Source: Micromonospora yangpuensis (GTDB lineage: Bacteria; Actinomycetota; Actinomycetes; Mycobacteriales; Micromonosporaceae). Taken from it: a stretch of 64,000 nt of DNA. A model generated the notes under the pieces. It saw only the letters and a list, made by a program, of their open reading frames with translations, was not told the DNA's origin and did not search any database. Below are positions 8,367 through 16,456 of this stretch, in pieces. Made by a program: the position numbers and the translations under genes. How positions within the stretch are numbered: position 1 is the first letter of the stretch; every line of letters begins with the position of its first letter. Location of the stretch: the NCBI RefSeq assembly GCF_900091615.1, contig NZ_FMIA01000002.1:558001-622000 (forward strand). The letters are read 5' to 3'.

Positions 8367-8983
8367 CGCCACCCGACCCGACCACCGGCCCACCCGGGGC
8401 GGCGGTCCGGCAGCTCTCGCTGTTCGGCGCGGAGGTGGCCGAGCCGTCGGTCGCCGACCTGGCCGGGTTGCTCGCCGGGCCGGGCGAGGTGGTCCGGATG
8501 GGCGGCACGGCCCGCCTGAGCATCGTCGTGGACGCCGCCTGGCGGGTACACGCCCTGGTGCGTGAGCTGGCCCGCCGGGGACTGGCCGCGGCCTGGGAGC
8601 CCACCGCCGACCAGCGGCACACCGTGCGTACCTCGTACGCCAGCACGCTGGCTCCGCTGGCGGTGGCCTGGCTGCGCGGCGACGTCCAGTGCCCACCCGC
8701 CCGCTTCCACCTCGACGGCCGCCGGTTGCGGCTCTGGCTGATGGCCGCCGGTACCGCCGACCCGTCCGGTTTCCGGTTCGGGCTGGGCGGGCACGAGGCC
8801 GGTTGGGAGCCGGTCGGTGCCGCGCTGGCCGCCGTCGGCCTGCCCGGGATCCTGCTGGACCCGGCGGCGGGCGGCCCGGCGTACCGGATCACCGGCCGCC
8901 GTCGGCTGGCCCGCCTGGCCGAACTGGTGGGCGATCCGCCGCCGACGGTGCCCGGGACGCACTGGCCGGCCCGGGACCCCTGA
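8357..8983 (+). CDS. conserved hypothetical protein upstream of topA
   Basis: A 208-residue soluble protein starting at GTG 8357, inside the end of the lipoprotein gene (10-base overlap). The middle contains GGTARLSIVVDAAWRVHALV and the pattern RRGLAAAWEPTADQRHTVRT, typical of a conserved actinobacterial protein that travels with topA. No signal peptide, no membrane helix, and no catalytic motif that I can name. Upstream alternative starts in the same frame are unlikely because they would overlap the lipoprotein gene extensively. Function unknown. Confidence 0.75.
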   Translation: MSLTPPDPTTGPPGAAVRQLSLFGAEVAEPSVADLAGLLAGPGEVVRMGGTARLSIVVDAAWRVHALVRELARRGLAAAWEPTADQRHTVRTSYASTLAPLAVAWLRGDVQCPPARFHLDGRRLRLWLMAAGTADPSGFRFGLGGHEAGWEPVGAALAAVGLPGILLDPAAGGPAYRITGRRRLARLAELVGDPPPTVPGTHWPARDP

Positions 8984-9335
8984 CGCGGTGACGTCCGTCG
9001 CTGTAACGTTCGGTGTGCTGTCCGATGGGGGACAGCCGCACGGGTCGTTTCCGGCGGAGGATGGGCTGGTCCCGCCTCGACCGGTGAGGCGGGTTCGTCA
9101 CGGTCGACGACTGACCGGCCTACCCACGGTGTACGGTCGTGCCGTCCGGGTCGACCGGTGCAGCGGTGGTGTCGACCGCCGTCGCCGGGGCGGGACGGGT
9201 CGCCGCCTGCGACACCGAAACGCGGGCGAGGCGTTACGTTGGACGTCCGGACCGCCGTGGGCCGGTGGGGCCCGGAGCGGGTCCGTGCCGGGCCGGTCGG
9301 CGGGGACACGAGCAGGAGTGAGGTCGGGGAGTAAC
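8984..9335. other. 352-bp intergenic region before topA, no gene seen
   Basis: No open frame here has both a ribosome binding site and convincing codon use. The stretch is GC-rich with several short inverted repeats but no clear terminator. A long topA leader or a supercoiling-responsive promoter would be expected here; I cannot point to specific elements. Confidence 0.5.
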
Positions 9336-12300
9336 GTGCCGAGCAACGCCAGGACCACCCGTCTGGTCATCGTCGAGTCACCGGCGAAGGCCAAGACGAT
9401 CTCGGGCTACCTCGGCCCGGGGTACGTCGTGGAGGCCAGCTTCGGTCACGTCCGTGACCTGCCGCGCAACGCCGCCGACGTGCCCGCCAAGTACAAGGGC
9501 GAGTCGTGGGCCCGGCTCGGGGTCGACGTGGACAACGGCTTCCACGCCCTCTACGTGGTCTCCGCCGACCGCAAGCAGCAGATCAGCAAGCTGGTGAAGC
9601 TGGCCAAGGAGGTCGACGAGATCTTCCTGGCCACGGATGAGGACCGCGAGGGCGAGGCGATCGCCTGGCACCTGGTGGAGACCCTCAAGCCCAAGGTGCC
9701 GGTCAAGCGGATGGTCTTCCACGAGATCACCAAGCCGGCGATCCAGGCCGCGGTGGCCAACCCCCGGGAGATCGACCGGGACCTGGTCGACGCCCAGGAG
9801 GCCCGGCGCATCCTCGACCGGTTGTACGGCTACGAGGTCTCCCCGGTGCTGTGGAAGAAGGTCATGCCGAAGCTCTCGGCGGGCCGGGTGCAGTCCGTGG
9901 CGACCCGGATCGTGGTCGAGCGGGAACGCCAGCGGATGGCCTTCCGCACCGCCGAGTACTGGGACATCCTGGCCACCCTCGCGGTGACCGACGCCGGCGA
10001 GGGCCCGCGAAACTTCAACGCCACCCTGGTCGCGCTGAACGGCGACCGGATCGCCACCGGCAAGGACTTCGAGCCGACCACCGGCCGGGTACGCCCCGGC
10101 GCCGGCGTGGTGCACCTCGACTCCGACGGGGCACGGGGGCTGGCCGCCCGACTCGAGGGCCGGCCGTTCACGGTCACCCGGGTCGAGGAGAAGCCCTACC
10201 GCCGCCGCCCGTACGCGCCGTTCATCACCTCCACCCTCCAGCAGGAGGCGGCCCGCAAGCTGCGGTTCTCGTCCCAGCAGACGATGCGTACCGCGCAGCG
10301 GCTCTACGAGAACGGCTACATCACCTACATGCGTACCGACTCGGTGAACCTGTCGGAGACCGCCATCGCCGCGGCCCGCCGGCAGATCGTCGAGCTGTAC
10401 GGCGAGCGCAGCGTGCCGCCGGAGCCGCGCCGCTACACCGGCAAGGTCAAGAACGCCCAGGAGGCGCACGAGGCGATCCGCCCGGCCGGGGACAACTTCC
10501 GGACCCCGGGCGACGTGGCCAACGAGCTCTCCGGCGAGGAGTTCAAGCTCTACGAGCTGATCTGGCGGCGGACCATCGCCTCGCAGATGACCGACGCGGT
10601 CGGCTCCAGCGTCTCGGTCCGCATCCGCGCGGTCTCGGTCGCCCAGGAGGAGGCCGACTTCGGCGCGACCGGCAAGACCATCACCGACCCGGGCTTCCTG
10701 CGCGCCTACGTCGAGTCCAGCGACGACGAGAACGCCGAGGCCGAGGACGCCGAGCGTCGCCTGCCCAACCTGGTCAAGGGCCAGCCGCTGACCGCCGACG
10801 AGCTGGCCGCGCAGGGCCACCACACCCAGCCGCCGTCGCGCTACACCGAGGCCTCGCTGGTCAAGGCCCTGGAGGAGCTGGGCATCGGCCGCCCCTCCAC
10901 CTACGCGTCGATCATGCAGACGATCCAGGACCGGGGGTACGTCACCAAGCGCGGCCAGGCGATGATCCCCACGTTCCTGGCCTTCGCGGTGATCGGGCTG
11001 ATGGAACGGCACTACCCCCGCCTGATCGACTACGACTTCACCGCCAGCATGGAGAACGAGCTGGACGAGATCGCCGGCGGTGACCACGCGGCGGTCGACT
11101 TCCTCACCGCCTTCTACTTCGGCGGCGCCAACGGCGCGGGTGACCAGGACATCGCCCGCTCCGGTGGGCTGAAGAAGCTGGTCACCGAGAACCTCAGCGA
11201 GATCGACGCGCGCAGCGTCAACTCGATCCCGCTGCACATCGACGACGAGGGCCGCGAGGTAGTCGTCCGGGTCGGCCGGTACGGGCCGTACCTCCAGCGG
11301 GAACTGCCCGGTGGCGAGTCGGCCACGACCGCCGGTGCCGGTGCCGGCGGTGCTGGTGCTGAGGGTGCCGCTGGTGCCGCTGGTGCCGGTGGTGCTGGTG
11401 CTGGCGGTGCCGAGGGCGGTGCTGCCGACGGCGGTAGCCAGGGGGACCGGGCGCCGATCCCGGAGGGGCTGGCCCCCGACGAGCTGACCCCGGAGAAGGT
11501 GCACGAGCTGTTCCTGGGCGGCGGCGGCGAGCGCAAGCTCGGCGACGACCCGGCCACCGGGGAGCCGATCCTGCTCAAGGCCGGCCGCTTCGGCCCGTAC
11601 GTCGCCAGTGGCGAACGCAAGTCCTCGCTGCTGCGCTCCCAGTCGCCGGACTCGCTCACCTTCGACCAGGCGTTGCGGCTGCTCAGCCTGCCCCGCCTGA
11701 TCGGGGTGGCCCCCGACGGCGGCGAGGTCTTCGCCAACAACGGCCGCTACGGCCCGTACGTCAAGCGTGGTGACGAGTTCCGCTCGCTTGACTCGGAAGA
11801 GAAGATGTTCACCGTCACGCTGGACGAGGCGCTGGCCCTGCTGGCCGCCCCGAAGACCCGCCAGCGTCGAGCCGCCGCGCCGCCGCTGCGGGAGATGGGC
11901 GTCGACCCGCTGACCGAGAAGCCACTGGTGATCAAGGACGGCCGGTTCGGCCCGTACGTCACCGACGGGGAGTTCAACGCCTCGCTGCGGCGCGGCCAGA
12001 CCCCGGAGGAGCTGACCGTCGAGCAGGCCTCCGAGATGCTCGCCGAGAAGCGGGCCAAGGGGCCGGCCCCGAAGAAGAAGGCCACCGCCAAGAAGGCCCC
12101 CGCCAAGAAGACCGCCACCAAGGCCGCCGGCGCGACGAAGGCGGCTGCCACCAAGGCGGCTGCGGCCAAAGCCGGTGCGGCGAAGGCGGGCGCGACCAAG
12201 GCGGCTGCTACCAAGGCGGCTGCTACCAAGGCGGCTGCTACCAAGGCCGGTGCGGCGAAGGCCGGTGCCGGTGGTGCGGGTGCGGGTGCGGCGAAGGCGA

Positions 12301-12371
12301 CCGCCGCCAAGAAGGCGGCCCCCCGAAAGGCCGCCCCCAGGAAACAGAGCAGCACCTCAACCTCCGAGTGA
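9336..12371 (+). CDS. topA: DNA topoisomerase I (type IA)
   Basis: A 1011-residue enzyme that relaxes negative supercoils by transient cleavage of one strand. The Toprim domain has RLVIVESPAKAKTI near residue 9 and the acidic triad DEDREGE at about 101-107. The catalytic Tyr is Y331 in YITYMRTDSVNLS. Start is GTG 9336, preceded by GGGGAG. The C-terminal part lacks Cys4 zinc fingers and instead has repeated Lys-Gly-Arg-Phe-Gly-Pro-Tyr-Val modules, as in other actinobacteria. It ends in a Lys/Ala-rich tail (12065-12350) of a kind known to aid DNA binding and processivity. Odd: an Ala/Gly-rich insertion at about residues 665-705 (11326-11450) interrupts the first two C-terminal modules. Confidence 0.97.
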   Translation: MPSNARTTRLVIVESPAKAKTISGYLGPGYVVEASFGHVRDLPRNAADVPAKYKGESWARLGVDVDNGFHALYVVSADRKQQISKLVKLAKEVDEIFLATDEDREGEAIAWHLVETLKPKVPVKRMVFHEITKPAIQAAVANPREIDRDLVDAQEARRILDRLYGYEVSPVLWKKVMPKLSAGRVQSVATRIVVERERQRMAFRTAEYWDILATLAVTDAGEGPRNFNATLVALNGDRIATGKDFEPTTGRVRPGAGVVHLDSDGARGLAARLEGRPFTVTRVEEKPYRRRPYAPFITSTLQQEAARKLRFSSQQTMRTAQRLYENGYITYMRTDSVNLSETAIAAARRQIVELYGERSVPPEPRRYTGKVKNAQEAHEAIRPAGDNFRTPGDVANELSGEEFKLYELIWRRTIASQMTDAVGSSVSVRIRAVSVAQEEADFGATGKTITDPGFLRAYVESSDDENAEAEDAERRLPNLVKGQPLTADELAAQGHHTQPPSRYTEASLVKALEELGIGRPSTYASIMQTIQDRGYVTKRGQAMIPTFLAFAVIGLMERHYPRLIDYDFTASMENELDEIAGGDHAAVDFLTAFYFGGANGAGDQDIARSGGLKKLVTENLSEIDARSVNSIPLHIDDEGREVVVRVGRYGPYLQRELPGGESATTAGAGAGGAGAEGAAGAAGAGGAGAGGAEGGAADGGSQGDRAPIPEGLAPDELTPEKVHELFLGGGGERKLGDDPATGEPILLKAGRFGPYVASGERKSSLLRSQSPDSLTFDQALRLLSLPRLIGVAPDGGEVFANNGRYGPYVKRGDEFRSLDSEEKMFTVTLDEALALLAAPKTRQRRAAAPPLREMGVDPLTEKPLVIKDGRFGPYVTDGEFNASLRRGQTPEELTVEQASEMLAEKRAKGPAPKKKATAKKAPAKKTATKAAGATKAAATKAAAAKAGAAKAGATKAAATKAAATKAAATKAGAAKAGAGGAGAGAAKATAAKKAAPRKAAPRKQSSTSTSE
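12065..12350 (+). repeat. Lys/Ala-rich repetitive tail of topA
   Basis: Degenerate tandem units of the type AAG-GCG-GCT-GC(N)-ACC code for TKAAA, AKAGA and similar pentapeptides. They make a basic, histone-H1-like tail. Exact copies lie around 12196-12245. Confidence 0.8.
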
Positions 12372-12689
12372 GCCCGAAGGTCTGACCGGAGACGGAACCA
12401 CCTTGGACCGGCCTGCCCTGTTCGCCGGCCTGTCCTGTTCGACGGCCTGTCCTGTTCGCCGGCCTGCGAGGCATCTGCGGCAGACAGGGTGACTGGGAAA
12501 CGAAGCCCAAGGGCTCTTCTACCCATCACCTGGACTGCTCGACGCCTCGCTGGCCCGACCGGACAGGTGGGTGCAAGGTGGTTCGATTTCTCGGTCACCC
12601 CCACCAGCCCCGACCCGTCGATCATCCCGGCTCCCGCCCTCTTCCGCCGCCGATGCGCCTCGCCCTCTCCGTGCCCGACCGGGGTGTAG

Positions 12690-12734
12690 ATCTTGGACAC
12701 TTACCGTCCAAATAGAACGGTAAGTGTCCAAGAT
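12690..12734. repeat. 18-bp perfect inverted repeat (9-base spacer)
   Basis: ATCTTGGACACTTACCGT (12690-12707) is followed after CCAAATAGA by its exact reverse complement (12717-12734). The arms are AT-richer than the surroundings, unusual for terminators in this genome. It could be a terminator of topA, a protein binding site, or a copy of a dispersed palindromic element. No T tract follows. Confidence 0.9.
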
Positions 12735-12762
12735 TCACTTCGGGGCCCGCTCCGGCGGTGAC

Positions 12763-12783
12763 GGGGTGGGTGGGTGGGTGGGG
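12763..12783 (+). other. G-quadruplex motif with single-T loops
   Basis: Five runs of three or four G separated by single T bases occupy 12763-12783. Short one-base loops give very stable parallel quadruplexes in vitro. It sits about 390 bp past the topA stop and 77 bp before the end of the convergent oxidase gene. Confidence 0.75.
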
Positions 12784-12859
12784 AGATGGAATGGGCTTGC
12801 GTCGAAGCCGAGGGCCGAGGGCCGACAGCCGAGGGCCGAGGGGTAGGGACAGTTCTCGG

Positions 12860-14290
12860 TCAGGGGCCGAGGAGGTGGGTCAGGTGGGGGTTGGCGAAGA
12901 CGCGGTGGGGGTCCAGGCGGTCGCGGAGGCGCTGGAAGTCGGCGAACCGCGGGTAGGCGGGGGCGAGGGACTCCGCGTCGCGCCAGTGCAGCTTGCCCCA
13001 GTGCGGCCGGCCGGCCAGGTCGGTGGCGACCCGTTCGAAGGCCCGGAAGTACGGCTCGTACGGCATTCCGGCGTACTGGTGGATGGCCAGGTACGCCGAG
13101 TCCCGCCCGTGACCGTGCGACAGCCAGATGTCGTCGGCGGCGGTGAACCGTACCTCGGCCGGGAAGAGCACCCTGGTCGGTAGCGTGTCGACGATGCGGC
13201 GCAGCGCGTCGAGGGCCTCGGGCAGGGCGGCGCGTGGCAGGGCGTACTCCATCTCGGTGAAACGGACCCGGCGCGGTGAGCAGAAGACCCGGTCGGAGCG
13301 GCCGGTGTAGCGGCGTTCACCGAGCAGCCCGGCAGCGGTCGCGCTGATCGTCGGGGCCAACGCCGGTACGGCCCGGCCGAGCCGGCAGGCGGCACCGAAG
13401 ACGGTGTTGGCGAGCAGGTCGTCGTCGAGCCAGCCGCGCCACCGGGACAGTGGCCGGTCGTCGACAGGTACCCGGTCGTTGGTCTTGACCTGCACCCGGT
13501 CGGTGTAGGGGAACCAGAAGAACTCGACGTGGTCGTGTGCCTCGACCAGGGCCGGCAGGTCGGCCAGTACGTCGCCGAGCCGGGCCGGTCGTTCGTGGGC
13601 GTGTAGCACGAACGCGTCGACACACTGGAGGGTCACGTCGACCAGGATGCCGAGCGCGCCGAGGGAGACCCGGGCGGCGGCGAAGACGTCGGGGTGCTGG
13701 TCGGCCGAGCAGTGCAGCACCTCGCCGGTGCCGGTGACCAGGGTCAACGCGGTGACGGCGGTGGCCAGGCAGCCGAGTCTCGCGCCGGTGCCGTGGGTGC
13801 CGGTGGAGATCGCCCCGGCGATGGTCTGCGCGTCGATGTCGCCGAGGTTGGGCAGCGCGAGGCCGTGCCGGTCGAGCAGTCGGTTGAGCGCCCGCAGGGT
13901 CGTCCCGGCCGGCACGGTGACCTGCCGCCGATCGACATCCACCCGGACACCGGCCCCGCCACCCGGCCCGGCAAGCGGCCCGCCACCCGGCCCGGCAAGC
14001 GGCCCGTCACCCGGCCCGGCAAGCGGCCCACCACCTGGCCTGTCGGCCAAGCCATCGAGCGGCCCGGCAAGCGGATCGCCACCCGGCTGGAGGTGGTATC
14101 CGTCGGTGACGGCGAGGGCGGTGAAGGAGTGGCCACTGCCGACCGGTCGGATCCGTCGACCCTGGGCCGCGGCGGCCCGGACGGCGGCGACGGTCTCGGC
14201 GACGGTGCCGGGTCGGATCACCTCGGCGGTGGTCCGTTGGTTGCCCGCCCAGTTGGTCCAGAGGACACGCGGTGTCACCGGTTCGGCCAT
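12860..14290 (-). CDS. FAD-linked oxidase, D-arabinono-1,4-lactone oxidase (ALO) family
   Basis: About 476 residues. ATG at 14290 is chosen for its GGAGGG box; a start six codons earlier is less likely. The N-terminal FAD-binding (PCMH) domain has the GSGHSFT motif, whose His is the usual site of covalent flavin attachment, and PNLGDIDAQTIAGAISTGTHGTG. The C-terminal ALO domain ends HWGKLHWRDAESLAPAYPRF ... LDPHRVFANPHLTHLLG. The family oxidises the C1-C2 of sugar lactones or alditols with O2. The substrate here is unknown. Residues about 78-118 contain an insertion of (GPLAGPGG)n coded by a tandem repeat. It diverges from a TetR regulator that may control it. Confidence 0.9.
   Translation of the reverse strand: MAEPVTPRVLWTNWAGNQRTTAEVIRPGTVAETVAAVRAAAAQGRRIRPVGSGHSFTALAVTDGYHLQPGGDPLAGPLDGLADRPGGGPLAGPGDGPLAGPGGGPLAGPGGGAGVRVDVDRRQVTVPAGTTLRALNRLLDRHGLALPNLGDIDAQTIAGAISTGTHGTGARLGCLATAVTALTLVTGTGEVLHCSADQHPDVFAAARVSLGALGILVDVTLQCVDAFVLHAHERPARLGDVLADLPALVEAHDHVEFFWFPYTDRVQVKTNDRVPVDDRPLSRWRGWLDDDLLANTVFGAACRLGRAVPALAPTISATAAGLLGERRYTGRSDRVFCSPRRVRFTEMEYALPRAALPEALDALRRIVDTLPTRVLFPAEVRFTAADDIWLSHGHGRDSAYLAIHQYAGMPYEPYFRAFERVATDLAGRPHWGKLHWRDAESLAPAYPRFADFQRLRDRLDPHRVFANPHLTHLLGP
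13958..14029. repeat. 24-bp tandem repeat (3 copies) in the ALO-family gene
   Basis: Three copies of the unit GCCACCCGGCCCGGCAAGCG plus GCCC; the third copy has T for C at position 2 of the unit (GTC for GCC). In frame, it codes the octapeptide-like GPLAGPGG units inside the FAD domain. A fourth degenerate unit follows to about 14050. Confidence 0.9.
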
Positions 14291-14383
14291 CGACCCTCCT
14301 CGAAACATAGGTGAACGAACTTCGCAACAGGAACGTTGTCCCTGGTAGATACCGCAATCGAGGTCGGCTCGTTAGTACCGGTA

Positions 14384-14399
14384 GTCACGCATTCGTGAC
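14384..14399. promoter_or_regulatory. candidate TetR operator between oxidase and regulator
   Basis: GTCACG (14384-14389) and CGTGAC (14394-14399) form an inverted repeat with a four-base spacer, 40 bp before the TetR start codon. A second short one (CAACaggaaCGTTG) lies near 14325-14338. Position in a divergent intergenic region suits an autoregulatory operator. Not proven. Confidence 0.4.
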
Positions 14400-14438
14400 G
14401 GGCAGATATGTTCATCCGTCGAAGGGGGGTGGCGCCGA

Positions 14439-15092
14439 GTGTCCACACCAGCCGCCACGACCGGGCCACTGCGCCGGGTACCGGTGCAGGGTCGAAGCGT
14501 CGCTCGGGTCCAGCGGATGCTGGACGCCTGTGCCGAACTCGTCGACGAGGTGGGGTACGAGGGCCTGACCACGACCCTGCTCGCCGAGCGCGCCGAGGTG
14601 GCGATCGGGTCGGTCTACCAGTTCTTTCCGGACAAGCGGGCGATCGTGCAGGCGTTGACCCTGCGCACGATCGAGTCGTACCTGCAGCGACTCGACGAGC
14701 GGTTCGCCGTCGACGACCTCGCCCACTGGTGGGACGGGGTCGACGCGGGCATCGACGAGTACATCACGATGCACCGTACGGTCCCCGGATTCCGTACCCT
14801 CCACTTCGGCGACGTGGTCGACCTGCACCTGCTCGACGAGCAGCGGGACAACAACGGCGTGATCGCCGACCAGTTGGCCCGGGTGCTCATCGAGCGTTTC
14901 GGCATCGCCGACGAGCCCCGGTTGCGGTTCATCCTGGAGATCGCCGTCGAGGCCGCCGACGCCCTGATCAAGCTGGCCTTCCGCCGTCAGCCCGACGGCG
15001 ACGAGCGGGTGCTGGTGGAGGCCAAGGCGCTGATCCGGGAGTACCTGCACCGCCAGGTCGACGCCCCGGCGGTCAGCAACCAGCCCGGCTGA
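14439..15092 (+). CDS. TetR family transcriptional regulator
   Basis: A 217-residue regulator. The N-terminal helix-turn-helix is typical: RVQRMLDACAELVDEVGYEG, TTTLLAERAEVAIGSVYQFF and PDKRAIVQAL (about residues 23-70). The C-terminal part, rich in Trp, His and Arg, is the ligand-binding and dimerisation domain and is family-variable. GTG at 14439 has an AAGGGGGG box upstream. It is divergent from the ALO-family oxidase with about 150 bp between the starts, so it probably represses that gene and itself. It ends 8 bp before the convergent aldolase-like gene. Confidence 0.93.
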   Translation: MSTPAATTGPLRRVPVQGRSVARVQRMLDACAELVDEVGYEGLTTTLLAERAEVAIGSVYQFFPDKRAIVQALTLRTIESYLQRLDERFAVDDLAHWWDGVDAGIDEYITMHRTVPGFRTLHFGDVVDLHLLDEQRDNNGVIADQLARVLIERFGIADEPRLRFILEIAVEAADALIKLAFRRQPDGDERVLVEAKALIREYLHRQVDAPAVSNQPG

Positions 15093-15100
15093 CGTCCGGG

Positions 15101-16309
15101 TCACAGGAAGGCCCGTCCCTCGCCCCGGTATGTGGGCACCGTGGCCACCACCGTGTCGTCGGCGACCAGGTGTAGTTCGTTCACCCGTTCACACAGCTCA
15201 CCGGCCTTGGCGTGGCGGAACCAGACCCGGTCGCCCAGCCGGAGTCCGGCCGCCGCCGGGCCGGTGAGCGGGGTCTGCACCTCACCGGCGCCCTCCGCGT
15301 TGATCAGTTTCAGTCCCTCGGGTAGCCACGGGGTGGGCAGTCGGCTGGGCGCGGCCGACCCGGAGGCGATCCAGCCGCCGCCGAGCACGGTGACCAGCCC
15401 GGGGGCCGGGTGCCGGACCACCGGGCAGGCGAAGAACGCGGCCGGGGTGGGGCGCCAGGTCCGGTAGGCGTCGAAGAGCGTCGGCCCGTACAGCCCCGAT
15501 CCCGCGGTGACCTCGGTGACCGCGGGATCGGCGCTGGTCGCGGCGATGCTGCCGGTGCCGCCGCCGTTGACGAACGCCAGGTCGGCGTGTTCGCGTACCG
15601 CGGCCACCGCCGCACCACGACGGGCCAGCAACTCGCGGTACGACCCGCGCTGGGCGAGCCGGATCGCGGCGGCCAGCGCGGCCCGGCCGGGCGGGGCGTC
15701 GCCGAGGCCGGCGATCTGTGCCTCGTACGCCATCAGCCCGACCAGCCGGAAGCCGGGCCGGGCGGTGATCGCGGCGGCGAGCGCGCCGGCGGCCCGTGCG
15801 CTGTGCACCGGCGATCGGCGTACCCCGAGGTGTAACCGTCCGCGTAGGGGTCGCCAGGAGGCGTCCAGGTCGAGGCAGATCTGGACGGCGGGACGCCGGG
15901 TGGCGGGGCGGACGGCGTCGACGAGGTCGAGTTGCCCGGTGGCGTCCACCATCAGGGTGACCCGGTCGGCGAGGGTGGTGTCGGCGGTCAACTCGGCAAG
16001 CGCCGCCCGGTCGGCGCTGGGGTAGGCCACCAGCACGTCGTCGGTGAGTCCGGTCCGGGCCAGCCAGATCCCCTCGGCCAGGGTGAAGGCGAGTACCCCC
16101 CGCCAGCCGGGCCGCGCCAACGCCCGGCTGGCCAGGTCGCGGCAGCGCACCGACTTGCTGGCCAGCCGGACGGGCTTGGCCCCGGCCCGGTCGGCCAGGG
16201 CGGCGGCGTTGGCATCGAAGGCGGTCAGGTCCAGGACCGCGTACGGCGGGTCGAGGTGGGCGGTCGCCCGGTCGAGGCGTTCGCGAAGTTCGTCACGTTC
16301 GGTGGCCAC
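15101..16309 (-). CDS. fold-type III PLP enzyme: amino acid deaminase/aldolase (D-threonine aldolase / D-serine dehydratase-like)
   Basis: A 402-residue protein. The N-terminal alanine-racemase-like barrel has the PLP lysine in RLASKSVRCRDLA (Lys near residue 52). The C-terminal D-serine dehydratase-like domain contains WFRHAKAGELCERVNELHLV, where His and Cys are positioned to bind the divalent metal of this family. Such enzymes cleave beta-hydroxy-D-amino acids or deaminate D-Ser; the exact substrate cannot be read from sequence. GTG start at 16309. It stands alone, converging on the TetR gene. Confidence 0.88.
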   Translation of the reverse strand: MATERDELRERLDRATAHLDPPYAVLDLTAFDANAAALADRAGAKPVRLASKSVRCRDLASRALARPGWRGVLAFTLAEGIWLARTGLTDDVLVAYPSADRAALAELTADTTLADRVTLMVDATGQLDLVDAVRPATRRPAVQICLDLDASWRPLRGRLHLGVRRSPVHSARAAGALAAAITARPGFRLVGLMAYEAQIAGLGDAPPGRAALAAAIRLAQRGSYRELLARRGAAVAAVREHADLAFVNGGGTGSIAATSADPAVTEVTAGSGLYGPTLFDAYRTWRPTPAAFFACPVVRHPAPGLVTVLGGGWIASGSAAPSRLPTPWLPEGLKLINAEGAGEVQTPLTGPAAAGLRLGDRVWFRHAKAGELCERVNELHLVADDTVVATVPTYRGEGRAFL

Positions 16310-16456
16310 TGGTGCACGCTAACTGTCCGGCGAAGAATGCGAAATAGCCTCACCTCTGTCGGGGCTGCGGTCGGTGGCTCCGGCCACCTAGGCTCGACGA
16401 GCAGGCGATGTCGCGGCGGGGTGACTCCCCTCCGGGGCTAGAGTGTTCCACCGGGG

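Larger units (their letters stand above)
12372..12859. other. 488-bp convergent intergenic region after topA
   Basis: No gene is supported here. From 12410 to 12470 short near-repeats of CCTGTTCGCCGGCCTG occur in tandem. An 18-bp perfect inverted repeat (12690-12734) and a G-quadruplex motif (12763-12783) follow, listed separately. From 12805 to 12842 the octamer-like unit GGCCGAGG recurs several times. Convergent genes on both sides make this a likely double-terminator zone. Confidence 0.6.

Noticed and set aside
9378..11504. A 708-codon minus-strand frame opposite topA
   Set aside because: Shadow of topA caused by high GC; composition and lack of motifs show it is not a gene.
12519..12731. 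Small minus-strand frame after topA
   Set aside because: Its start lies in the 18-bp inverted repeat, it has no ribosome binding site, and the peptide is Arg/Gly-rich noise.
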